A stretch of DNA of 27,730 nucleotides from a virus: positions 1-27,730 of IMG/VR virus record IMGVR_UViG_3300037153_000518. One strand, written 5' to 3'. This document shows, one piece after another, positions 15,733 through 23,313 of the stretch. Within the stretch, counting starts at the first letter, position 1, and each line of letters starts with the position of its first letter. Under the pieces are notes generated by a model. The model had not been told where the DNA came from, did no database searches, and worked only from the letters and a program-made list of their open reading frames with translations. A program made the position numbers and the translations under genes.

Positions 15733-15785
15733 GTCCCTGGGGGACTGAGCGGTGCGCGCGGCGGGATCAGCCCGCAGGCGCGGGC
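15733..15785 (-). promoter_or_regulatory. Hairpin cluster in capsid mRNA leader
   Basis: In the 94-base gap before the capsid gene, minus-strand RNA can form GCCCGC-GCCT-GCGGGC (15770-15785), or the competing GCGGG-CTGAT-CCCGC (15761-15775), and further on GTCCC-CCA-GGGAC (15733-15745). The first two share bases and exclude each other. This is among the longest non-coding gaps in the operon. A role in processing, attenuation or stability of capsid mRNA is possible but inferred. Confidence 0.45.
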
Positions 15786-15792
15786 CGGTGGT

Positions 15793-17511
15793 CTACTGCT
15801 GTCGCTGAGCGAAGGGACTGGCCTGGACGGCCAGGGCTCGGCTCACGACGTCGCGGTCCTGGGGCGACAGGCTCTCCAGGGCCTTGGTGACGGCCGCGTC
15901 GTCGCCGCCGGGGATTGCGGGCTGCGCGATCGGCATCGGCGGGCGGAGGACCATGTAGTGGTCCTGGCGGTTGGCCGCGCCGTTCAGCAGGGGTCCGCCC
16001 GGCATCGGCTGGCCGGCGATCTCCTCGACGCGCTTCTCCAGCGCCGTCATCCCGTCCTGCAGCGGCTTGACCGCTCCCTCGACGGATCTGGCGACGGTGG
16101 ACTCCAGCGCCTTGGCGAACGGACCCTCGGCCAGCGCCTTGGCGAGCGCCTCGGCGTCCAGTGCGGGCGGAGCGGCCGGGGCCGGCTGGCCCTCGGCGGT
16201 GGGGTTCTCGGTGCTCTTGGCGAGCTGCGGGTTGGCGTCCGGCGCGGTCTCGGCCCGCTTGGCCTCCTCCATGCCGGGCAGTTCGGTACCAGGGCCAGGC
16301 GTCTCGACGGTCTCCTCGGGCGGACTCTCCAGGCCGGGCAGGCCACCGCGGTCCTGGCGAGCCGACTCGGCGTCCGCTCGGCCCGAGCCGTCGGCCAGGC
16401 TGCCGCCGGAGGGCTGGGGGAGTTCCTTGGCGATCCGGTCGAGGCTCTCGCGGATCGGGGTCAGCCTCTCGTCGAGGGCCTTGCTCAGATCGTCAGCGGT
16501 CACGTCGGTTCCTCCTGCTGCGGCCGGGAGCGGGGTGTCCACGGCGCTGGGTTCCGGCCCGGCGTCCTCGCCGAGCAGTTCGGTGAGCCGATCGCGAGCG
16601 GCGCTGATCGCCTCCATGCTCTTGGCGCTGAGCCGGCGCCCGGCCTTGGCCACGCCGTCGGCGTCCGGGCTGACGGCCTCCTGCTGCTCGGTGAACGCCA
16701 GCCGGGCGACGATGCCCAGCGCGGCGTTGAGTGCGCAGCAGGCGTCGTCGAGGTCCCAGGCGCTCTCCAGGTCGTCCGGGTCCGCGCCGGACTCAGCCTC
16801 GGCGCGCTCCCGGTCGGCGGCGTTCTCCAGCCGATCCTTGAGCGCGGCGAGCTGGGCCGCGACGGTGCGCAGGTTGGCGGCGTCCTGGGCCTCCCAGGCA
16901 GGGGAGCCGGGCACCTCCTCGGCGCCGTCGAGGGCCTTCTTGGCCTCGCCGCTCCCGAACTTCTTCTGGGCCGCCTTGATCTTCGGCATGGCCGCCCGGG
17001 CGATCTCCGCCGCCTTGCCGTCGCCGTCCAACTCAGCCGACGCGCGCGCCGCAGCGTTGTCGGCGTGCGCCTTGTCGTGCACCGGGTAGTGGCGGAGGCT
17101 GCGCGGCGTCGTCCGGCCCTCGCTGTCCTTCTCGCCCCCGGCCTCGATGTGGGCGAAGGCCGAGTCGGGAAGGTCGTTGATCTCCTTGGCGCTCATCTCG
17201 GCCTTCGCCACCTCGTGCGCGTGGCCGTGGTCCGCGTCCCCGTCGTGGCTGTGCTCGTGCTCGTGAGTCTCGTCGTCGCCCTGTGCGCCGAGCGCCGGGT
17301 GCGGATGGCTGTGGCGGCCGGTGAACGGGCCATGGGCGGCCTTGAGCACGACGTCCACATCCACGTGGGGCTCGCCGGGCAGCGACTTCATGAGCAGCGG
17401 CGCGGTGCCGTTGGCGGGCCCGAGCACTCCGTCCACGCGCTCGATCTCGGCCTTCACGATCTCGGTGATCTCGTCCTCGGGCTTGACGCCGGTGCTTCCT
17501 CTGCCACTCAT
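15793..17511 (-). CDS. Putative scaffold protein with His-rich region
   Basis: ATG at 17511 overlaps the protease stop as ATGA. This 572-residue protein lies between protease and capsid, the scaffold position. Residues about 60-99 hold eleven histidines alternating with E and D (ETHEHEHSHDGDADHGHAHE), a likely metal-binding stretch. Residues about 113-185 (LPDSAFAHIEAGGEKDSEGR, TTPRSLRHYPVHDKAHADNA, then AMPKIKAAQKKFG) match a small domain common in phage capsid-cluster proteins. The rest is Ala/Glu/Pro-rich with helices, and a coiled-coil candidate lies near 460-510 (VKPLQDGMTALEKRVEEIAG). Scaffolding is inferred from order, low complexity and helical content. Confidence 0.65.
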   Translation of the reverse strand: MSGRGSTGVKPEDEITEIVKAEIERVDGVLGPANGTAPLLMKSLPGEPHVDVDVVLKAAHGPFTGRHSHPHPALGAQGDDETHEHEHSHDGDADHGHAHEVAKAEMSAKEINDLPDSAFAHIEAGGEKDSEGRTTPRSLRHYPVHDKAHADNAAARASAELDGDGKAAEIARAAMPKIKAAQKKFGSGEAKKALDGAEEVPGSPAWEAQDAANLRTVAAQLAALKDRLENAADRERAEAESGADPDDLESAWDLDDACCALNAALGIVARLAFTEQQEAVSPDADGVAKAGRRLSAKSMEAISAARDRLTELLGEDAGPEPSAVDTPLPAAAGGTDVTADDLSKALDERLTPIRESLDRIAKELPQPSGGSLADGSGRADAESARQDRGGLPGLESPPEETVETPGPGTELPGMEEAKRAETAPDANPQLAKSTENPTAEGQPAPAAPPALDAEALAKALAEGPFAKALESTVARSVEGAVKPLQDGMTALEKRVEEIAGQPMPGGPLLNGAANRQDHYMVLRPPMPIAQPAIPGGDDAAVTKALESLSPQDRDVVSRALAVQASPFAQRQQ

Positions 17512-18119
17512 GGGGTGCTCCTGTCGAAGGTGAGGGTGGGGTCCGCCGGCTGCCGCTCGGCGCTGCCCTGCGGGCTCATGCCGTTGATGAGGCCGGCCCG
17601 CACGAGAGCCCAGGCCCGGTCATTCCAGATGGTCCCAATCAGCCAGTCGCCGGCCTTGATGAGGGTGTCCGGACGTACCTGCCAGGCTGGGCCGCGGTAG
17701 ATGTACGACTCGACGACGGTGCCGTGCCCCTCGGTGCCGTCCTCGTGGTACAGCCCGACCGAGCGCGACTTCGCCATCCAGGCCCAGGCGGTCTCCTCGA
17801 TGACCTCTGGGCGCGCGTAGTCGCGGCGCCCGTCGGCGGCCTTGGCGACGTCGGGCTTGAGTGCCGGCCACGCCAGCATCAGCGTGTAGCGCCGCTCGGG
17901 CTCGGCCTTCAGCAGCGGGCCAACAGCCGCAGTCTTCGCCACGTCGTCGAAGGCGCCCGCCCCGAGCGAGGAGAGGATGTTGCGCGCCGCCGTCTCCACG
18001 TCGATCCCCTGAGCGTCAGCGGCGCCCTGGAGGATGAGCAGGGTGATGTTCCGGGCGTCGCCATGGTCGTCCACCGGGGTTCCGGTGCCGGCCCCAACGC
18101 AGCCGCATGACAGGCAGAT
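17508..18119 (-). CDS. XkdF-like prohead protease, ATC at the expected start
   Basis: The conserved core matches XkdF-type phage serine protease: YTLMLAWPALKPDV, PEVIEETAWAWMAKSRSVGL, YHEDG, GHGTVVESYIYR, GDWLIGTIWNDRAWALVRAG, then INGMSPQGSAERQ. The His of YHED and the S of SPQG are catalytic candidates. The N-terminus CLSCGC, then DDHGDARNIT and LQGAADAQGIDVETAARNIL, looks like family members that, as I recall, begin MCLSCGC. Here the codon before the first Cys is ATC (18117-18119), placed seven bases after a perfect AGGAGG (18127-18132) inside the portal stop region. No ATG/GTG/TTG fits; the first upstream GTG lies well inside portal. With ATC the protein is 203 residues. It probably processes scaffold and capsid. 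Confidence 0.72.
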   Translation of the reverse strand: MCLSCGCVGAGTGTPVDDHGDARNITLLILQGAADAQGIDVETAARNILSSLGAGAFDDVAKTAAVGPLLKAEPERRYTLMLAWPALKPDVAKAADGRRDYARPEVIEETAWAWMAKSRSVGLYHEDGTEGHGTVVESYIYRGPAWQVRPDTLIKAGDWLIGTIWNDRAWALVRAGLINGMSPQGSAERQPADPTLTFDRSTP

Positions 18120-18121
18120 GG

Positions 18122-20833
18122 TCAGACCTCCTGGCCCGGCAGTGGGCTGGGGTAGAGCGAGCACCTGCAGCGCGGGTGCTGAGGCGGGGCTGAGGCGCCG
18201 CCCGGGAAGCTGGCCGACAGCGGGATCACGCCGGCCGCCTCGTTCCGGGCGCAGATCGGGCACGGGTTGAACGTCATCCAGCCCTTGCCGCCGATCCCGT
18301 TGAAGGCGTACGTCTCCAGGCTGGCCGCCGAGGTCGCCCGCGCCAGCTCCGTCTGGGCGATGACCAGGGCGCGGTCGCCGTCGCCGAGGAGGTCGGCCAG
18401 GCCCCGGGCGATCGCGTCCACGGAGTCGCCACTGGACGCGCCCTGGGCCAGGATCTCGGCCAGGCGGTCCAGGGTCGTGTCGCTGATGCCCTGGATGACG
18501 ACGCCGGCCTCCTGCAGCAGCTCCGCGAGCCCAAGCGCCTGCTCGGCGGCGGCGGGGTTCCCGGGCGTCCAGGCCGACCAGTCGATGTCGGTGGCCGGAT
18601 CGCTGGATGACGCCGGGAGGCCGCCGCCCCGGAGCGCCGTCAGCGCGGCCCCGACGCCCAGCCGCCAGCCGTCCTGGTAGAGCGCCCGCAGGAGCGCCGC
18701 GAGCCCGTTGAGGTCGAGGTGCAGGCGACTGCGGAGGAACTCGGCGGCGAAGGTGCGGAGGTCGGCCGAGACGGTCGCGGCGCCGGCCTTGGCGACCGGC
18801 TGAGCGGCCAGCCAGGCGGCGGCGACGGCGTCCGGGTCCAGGGCCTCGGCGAAGAGGTCTCGGACCGCGTCCGCGTAGTGCTCCTCAGCGGCGAGGAGCT
18901 GCGGGTGGAGCGGCCTGTCCTCCAGCGCCTTGCGCAGGAAAGGGAAGCGGAAGGCCGCGTCCACCTCCTCGGCGCTCTGCGCCTTCTCCAGCCGCGTCCA
19001 GATCGCCGCGAGCTGCTCGCGCGGGACATCGACGCCTGCGGCCTGTGCCCACTCGCCGCGGAAGCGCCGCGGCTGGAGGCCCTGGTGGACCCGCTGCCCG
19101 GCGTTCAGCCGCCAGCGATCGAGGGCCTTGGCGACCCCGCCGCCCGCGCCGCCGAGGCCGCTCGCCGTGTCCTCCGACTGCTGGCCCGCGATCTGCGGTG
19201 CTGCTGGCGGCTGGACCGCGGCCTGGCGCTTCGAGCGCAGGTCCTCCTTCTGAGCGACCACGCCCGTCGGGGCCGTGTACTCGCCCGGCGTGAGGTCGGC
19301 GGCCGGCTCCACGCTGCCCGCCTCGGGGCCGGCGGTGTTGGGATCGATCGCCCCGGCGATCTCCTCGATGCTCTTGAGCGGGATGGCCCCGGCGCGCGGG
19401 CTGAACACGAAGCGCGGAACCGGGTGCTCGGGGTCGATCTCCTTGCCGAGGACGTCCTGGCGGACCTCGTCGGGGCTCTCCGCGCCCATGAACACGTATA
19501 GCTGGTGCGCCTGCGCCTCGGCGAGGCGGTCCTCCTTCTCTCCCCCGGTGTCGAACTCGAAGTCCACGTCGGCGAGGCCGAGGTCTTCGTTCGTGACCCG
19601 GGTGGCGATGCCCGTCGCCCACTTCAGGATCGGCTGCGTGCCGATGCGAAACTGGACGTCCACCTGGGTCTCGCCGGTGCTCCGGTTGACGTCCTGGACG
19701 ATGCCGAGGTCGTGGGGGGTGATCCCGAACGCCGACGCCGTCTTCCGGGTGAGGTAGATCGGGAACTTCTCGTCGAAGACCTTCTGCGGATGGAACATCG
19801 GCTTGGAGCCGGCGGGGATCCACTTCACCTTGTGGAGCTGGGATTGGTCGCCCTCCATGACCACGTCCCACGCGGCCTGGAACTTGACGATCTCCTCGGG
19901 GTCCGACTGGTCGGGGGGCGCCTCCATGAACGTGTCCGGCAGGGCGCCCTCCGTGAACGCCTGCAGGAAGTGCCACTGGAAGCGGAGGTCCGTGTTGCCC
20001 GTCAGCAGCAGCCACTCCATCGGGGGCAGCCCGTACGGCGACTCCGGCAGCGGCATGAAGGGCTCGTAGATGACCGACGACTCCGTGAGCCAGAGCGCCG
20101 GGACGCCCGCCACGAACTGGACGTAGGCGGGGGCCTCGCCGTAGGGCCGGCGGCCGTAGTAGTCGAGCAGGGGCGCGATGGTCGGCCCAGCGACCGGGTC
20201 CAGGGCGCCGAGCTGGCCTCCGCGCGTCCGACTCCGGTAGATAACCGGCGCGTCGAAGCGCAGCATGTCCTCCAGCAGGAGCGCCAGCCACGAGTCGAAG
20301 TAGTGGGTCCGGTCCGGCCGCGACCAGAACTTGCGCGCCGCGGCGATCTGGTCGGAGACGTCGTCCTCGACGCCCTCCTTGGGCACGATCCGCCAGTCGA
20401 AGGAGCGGACGTCGCGCTTGATGTGGTCGATGCAGAGCCGGGAGACGTCCCAGGCGTCGATGATCGCCTTCAGGGTGTCGAAGCTCGGCCGGCCGCGCTC
20501 GTTGGCACGGGGCCGGGCGCCGACGTTGTAGCCGGCGGGGAAGTCGTGCTTCCGCGGCGGCATCCCCTGCGGAAAGAACTGCTGGATCGGCCGGCCGGGC
20601 GAGAAGGCACCGCCCGTCTGCATCCCCTGCTCGCGCAGCGCCTGCTCCTGGGCGGGCGACGGCGTGGACAGGCCGAAGCCCGTCAGACCGGAGTTGCCCG
20701 TGGAGAGGCCGACCATCGACGCCGACGAGCCCAGGTTCTGGGTCGCCGAGATCAGGCGGCCGGCGTCGGGCGCGGGGGCCGCCTTCCGGAGCTCGCCCCA
20801 GGCGGCCCGAGCCGCGTTCGAGAGGCGGCCCAC
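18122..20833 (-). CDS. Portal protein fused to MuF head morphogenesis domain
   Basis: GTG at 20833 abuts the terminase TAA. Residues about 100-490 are portal-like: NERGRPSFDTLKAIIDAWDV, CIDHIKRDVRSFDWRIVPKE, a clip/wing region (VQFVAGVPALWLTESSVIYE), GLPPMEWLLLTGNTDLRFQW and the crown-side helix ITPHDLGIVQDVNRSTGETQ. A linker rich in P, A and G follows. The last 82 residues form a MuF-type domain: ALVIAQTELARATSAASLET, KGWMTFNPCPIC (C858, C861), then QHPRCRC (H886, C889, C891), likely metal binding. At 903 residues it is about twice a normal portal, consistent with the fusion. It forms the DNA entry ring, and the MuF part would sit in the head interior or act in assembly. Confidence 0.9.
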   Translation of the reverse strand: MGRLSNAARAAWGELRKAAPAPDAGRLISATQNLGSSASMVGLSTGNSGLTGFGLSTPSPAQEQALREQGMQTGGAFSPGRPIQQFFPQGMPPRKHDFPAGYNVGARPRANERGRPSFDTLKAIIDAWDVSRLCIDHIKRDVRSFDWRIVPKEGVEDDVSDQIAAARKFWSRPDRTHYFDSWLALLLEDMLRFDAPVIYRSRTRGGQLGALDPVAGPTIAPLLDYYGRRPYGEAPAYVQFVAGVPALWLTESSVIYEPFMPLPESPYGLPPMEWLLLTGNTDLRFQWHFLQAFTEGALPDTFMEAPPDQSDPEEIVKFQAAWDVVMEGDQSQLHKVKWIPAGSKPMFHPQKVFDEKFPIYLTRKTASAFGITPHDLGIVQDVNRSTGETQVDVQFRIGTQPILKWATGIATRVTNEDLGLADVDFEFDTGGEKEDRLAEAQAHQLYVFMGAESPDEVRQDVLGKEIDPEHPVPRFVFSPRAGAIPLKSIEEIAGAIDPNTAGPEAGSVEPAADLTPGEYTAPTGVVAQKEDLRSKRQAAVQPPAAPQIAGQQSEDTASGLGGAGGGVAKALDRWRLNAGQRVHQGLQPRRFRGEWAQAAGVDVPREQLAAIWTRLEKAQSAEEVDAAFRFPFLRKALEDRPLHPQLLAAEEHYADAVRDLFAEALDPDAVAAAWLAAQPVAKAGAATVSADLRTFAAEFLRSRLHLDLNGLAALLRALYQDGWRLGVGAALTALRGGGLPASSSDPATDIDWSAWTPGNPAAAEQALGLAELLQEAGVVIQGISDTTLDRLAEILAQGASSGDSVDAIARGLADLLGDGDRALVIAQTELARATSAASLETYAFNGIGGKGWMTFNPCPICARNEAAGVIPLSASFPGGASAPPQHPRCRCSLYPSPLPGQEV

Positions 20834-22333
20834 TTACGCGGCGTGCCCGTCGGTGGTCGTGGTCCGTGCAGCGGCCATCTGTCGCCACGCCTCCTCGAAA
20901 GCCGCTCCCCGGCCGCTGCCCGTGTGGTACGCGAGCAGCAGCGCGTCGGCGTCGTCGGGCGAGCGCCCCAGCCGCTCGCGAGTCTCGTCCTTGGGCTCGA
21001 CCTTGACGCGGCCCGAGGCGTCGAGCGCGTACTTCGGCGCGAGGAGCTGGGCGACCGTGCCGTCGTCCACCTCGGAGAGGTCCCAGCCGCCGGTCATCGA
21101 CAGCTCACGACCCACCTCCCACCAGAGTTGGTCGCGCAGGCGCGGGAAGCGCTTGGGCCTCGTGCTCGCCTCGCCCACGTTGACCGGCACGATGACCGCC
21201 TTGTGGTGGCCCTCTGAGCGCAGCGAGCGGAGGTGGCCGACGACGCCCCAGCCCCAGCCGATGACGTCCACCTTCACGCGGGTCGCGCCCGTCTCCGCGA
21301 TGGCCTGCATGACGAGCCCGACGACCTCCTCGGAGCGCCGGGAGCGGTTGCGCCAGACCCGGGCCGCCCGGACGCCGCGCCGCTCGCGCACAACCGTCTG
21401 GTCGCCGCCGGCACCAACGTCGACGCCGAGCTCGACGGGCACGAGGTCGGCGGCGGGCAGCTCCTCGCGGGCAATCCTGCAGCGGGCGGCAGCCGAGGCC
21501 GGCACGACGCCGTCGTCGGCGTCCTCGGGGAAGACGCCGCGCACCTTGGACAGGTAGAGCGGCGACTGCTCCCCCCACTCGTGCGCCTTCTCGGCCACCC
21601 AGGTCGGGGAGACGAGCATCGGCAGGAGCCAGTCGGGGACCAGCTCGCCGGTGAACGCCGGGGTGTCCTCGGCCCCGATGTGGATCACGTGCCAGCCGGA
21701 GCCGGGCTTGCAGACCTCGGCGAAGTGGCTCGCCGGATCGTCGGGGTTGCCGATCGCGAGGATGCGGCTGTCCTCGTTGGTGGTGAGCGTCGAGGCCGCG
21801 TCCCACAGCGCCTTCGGGATGCCGCCGGCCTCGTCGAGCACGACCAGCACCCAGCGCGCGTGGATGCCCTGGAAGGCGGTCGGGTCCTGGTCGGCCGGCT
21901 TGCGCCCGAAGCCGATCAGCTCGTTGCCGAGCAGCCATTCCGTCTGGTTCACCCGGCCCGGCAGCGCGCCGTCGGCCTTCTTGAACGCCCGCTGGATCTC
22001 GCGCCAGAGGATGCCGCGCACCTGGGCGAAGGTCGGTGCCGAGGTGACCGCGAACGCCTCTCCGGGCGGGTGGCGGCCGAGGTGCGAGCACACGACCCGC
22101 GAGGCCAGGAAGGACTTGCCCGCGTCGTGGCAGGAGTGGACCGCCACGCGCCGGTGGGCGTCCAGGGCCTCGCAGACCTCTCGCTGCTTCGACCACAGGA
22201 ACTCGCCGAGGACGTCGGTGATGTAGGCACGCGTGTCGTGGAGGGGAACGGGAGGGTCGAGGAGGTCGGCCGCGACCGCGAACGGGCTACGCGGCCCCGT
22301 CGAGCGCCCGGAGGTGGCGAGACGCGACTGCAT
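20834..22333 (-). CDS. terL: Terminase large subunit
   Basis: This 499-residue packaging motor has Walker A SCHDAGKS at 67-74, Walker B VLVVLDEAG at 162-170, and a coupling motif ILAIGNP at 191-197. The RNase H-like nuclease shows acidic residues in ELGVDVGAGGDQT (D305), TRVKVDVIGWGWGV (D356) and SPDDADALLLAYH (D460-D463). ATG at 22333 follows GAGG. The gene overlaps the small subunit by 47 bases, more than the other junctions, so a later start is possible, though the N-terminal residues look family-like. It binds portal and cuts and pumps DNA. Confidence 0.95.
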   Translation of the reverse strand: MQSRLATSGRSTGPRSPFAVAADLLDPPVPLHDTRAYITDVLGEFLWSKQREVCEALDAHRRVAVHSCHDAGKSFLASRVVCSHLGRHPPGEAFAVTSAPTFAQVRGILWREIQRAFKKADGALPGRVNQTEWLLGNELIGFGRKPADQDPTAFQGIHARWVLVVLDEAGGIPKALWDAASTLTTNEDSRILAIGNPDDPASHFAEVCKPGSGWHVIHIGAEDTPAFTGELVPDWLLPMLVSPTWVAEKAHEWGEQSPLYLSKVRGVFPEDADDGVVPASAAARCRIAREELPAADLVPVELGVDVGAGGDQTVVRERRGVRAARVWRNRSRRSEEVVGLVMQAIAETGATRVKVDVIGWGWGVVGHLRSLRSEGHHKAVIVPVNVGEASTRPKRFPRLRDQLWWEVGRELSMTGGWDLSEVDDGTVAQLLAPKYALDASGRVKVEPKDETRERLGRSPDDADALLLAYHTGSGRGAAFEEAWRQMAAARTTTTDGHAA

Positions 22334-22934
22334 GGCCTACCTCGCGCTGGCGGGCGCTGAGGGCCAGCTCCGGGTCCTCCAGCAGCCGCCGGATCACGTC
22401 CGCGAGCAGCGCCCCCTGGCGCTCGGCCAGCCGGACCCGCCGCTCCTCGATGCCGATCTTGATGGCCGTGGCGCAGACATCGACGAGGTGCTTGCGCTCC
22501 TCGCGGTAGAGCACGACCCACACGTTCGGCGCCGCCCGCTGCGTCGTGTCGGTGCCGGGGAACTCGGAGGAGCCCTTCTCGACCTCCTCGGCCCGGCCCC
22601 ACACGATCTCCTCGGGCGACAGCTCGCGCACCCGCTGCTCCAGCCAGGCGACGTGCCCGGCCGTGCGACAGACCTCCTCCAGCAGCGCGTCGGCGGGGTC
22701 GATGTCGCGGGGGAGCCCGTACGTCACCACGGCCAGGCGGGCCTCCTCGGCTGCGAGCCGTCTCTCGGCCGCGGCGCGTACCTGGGGGGCGCCGCCGCCG
22801 TGCATGTCGCAGACCTCGGCTCCGCGCACCGGCCGATTGCGGCACGGGAGTCCGTCGCGACGATGGCCGAGGCAGCGCTCGTGCGTCTGGCCGCACTGCG
22901 TGCATGGGGTACCGCGGGGGGATCGGCGGCGCAT
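22287..22934 (-). CDS. terS: Terminase small subunit-like, with zinc-binding N-terminus
   Basis: The 215-residue protein precedes the large subunit. The first 50 residues carry C11-x2-C14, C21-x2-H24, C31 and C42-x2-H45 in the pattern seen in actinophage small terminases (CTQCGQTHERCLGHRRDGLP, CRNRPVRGAEVCDMHGGGAP, then QVRAAAERRLA). The rest is helical, with LLEEVCRTAGHVAWLEQRVREL and a C-terminal ALLADVIRRLLEDPELALSA segment. It would recognise phage DNA and regulate cutting. Start is ATG 22934, a few bases after the previous stop. Confidence 0.8.
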   Translation of the reverse strand: MRRRSPRGTPCTQCGQTHERCLGHRRDGLPCRNRPVRGAEVCDMHGGGAPQVRAAAERRLAAEEARLAVVTYGLPRDIDPADALLEEVCRTAGHVAWLEQRVRELSPEEIVWGRAEEVEKGSSEFPGTDTTQRAAPNVWVVLYREERKHLVDVCATAIKIGIEERRVRLAERQGALLADVIRRLLEDPELALSARQREVGHAVASRHLRALDGAA

Positions 22935-22938
22935 CGGG

Positions 22939-23313
22939 TCAGGTCCGGACCGGATCGACTACGAACGAGCCGACCTCGATGGACTGCACCGGGTCGCCGT
23001 CGGGAGCCTGCCACTGGTACTGCCACACGCCCGGCAGCGCGGTCGTGTCGAGGTCGGCCTCGAACAGGCCGAGGCTCACACCCTGGGTGGTCGCCGAGCG
23101 GACGATGGGCGCCGGCGGGGCCGAGGGCGACCCGCTGGCGCTGTGCCGCACGCCGTCCGGGGTGAACCAGAGCAGCGTGATCGTGGAGGGGTCGGCGGGG
23201 TGGCCGTTGCGGTCCTTGAAGCCGTCCGTCAGGACGCCCTGCGGGTTGACGTACCAGGTGGCCACGGTGACGAGCGCTCCCGCGTTGTACGGGCCCTGCG
23301 TGGTGACGCTCAT
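22939..23313 (-). CDS. Small Ig-like beta-sandwich phage protein, 124 residues
   Basis: ATG at 23313 directly abuts the TAG of the repeat-protein gene (TAGATG). The protein shows the beta-sandwich pattern of many small phage proteins: YNAGALVTVATWYVNPQGVL, DPSTITLLWFTPDG, LGLFEADLDTTALPGVWQYQ, then a QSIEVGSFVVDP end. Similar proteins occur next to terminase and tail genes of actinophages, often unnamed. It may decorate the virion or partner with the RY-repeat protein just upstream. Confidence 0.65.
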   Translation of the reverse strand: MSVTTQGPYNAGALVTVATWYVNPQGVLTDGFKDRNGHPADPSTITLLWFTPDGVRHSASGSPSAPPAPIVRSATTQGVSLGLFEADLDTTALPGVWQYQWQAPDGDPVQSIEVGSFVVDPVRT

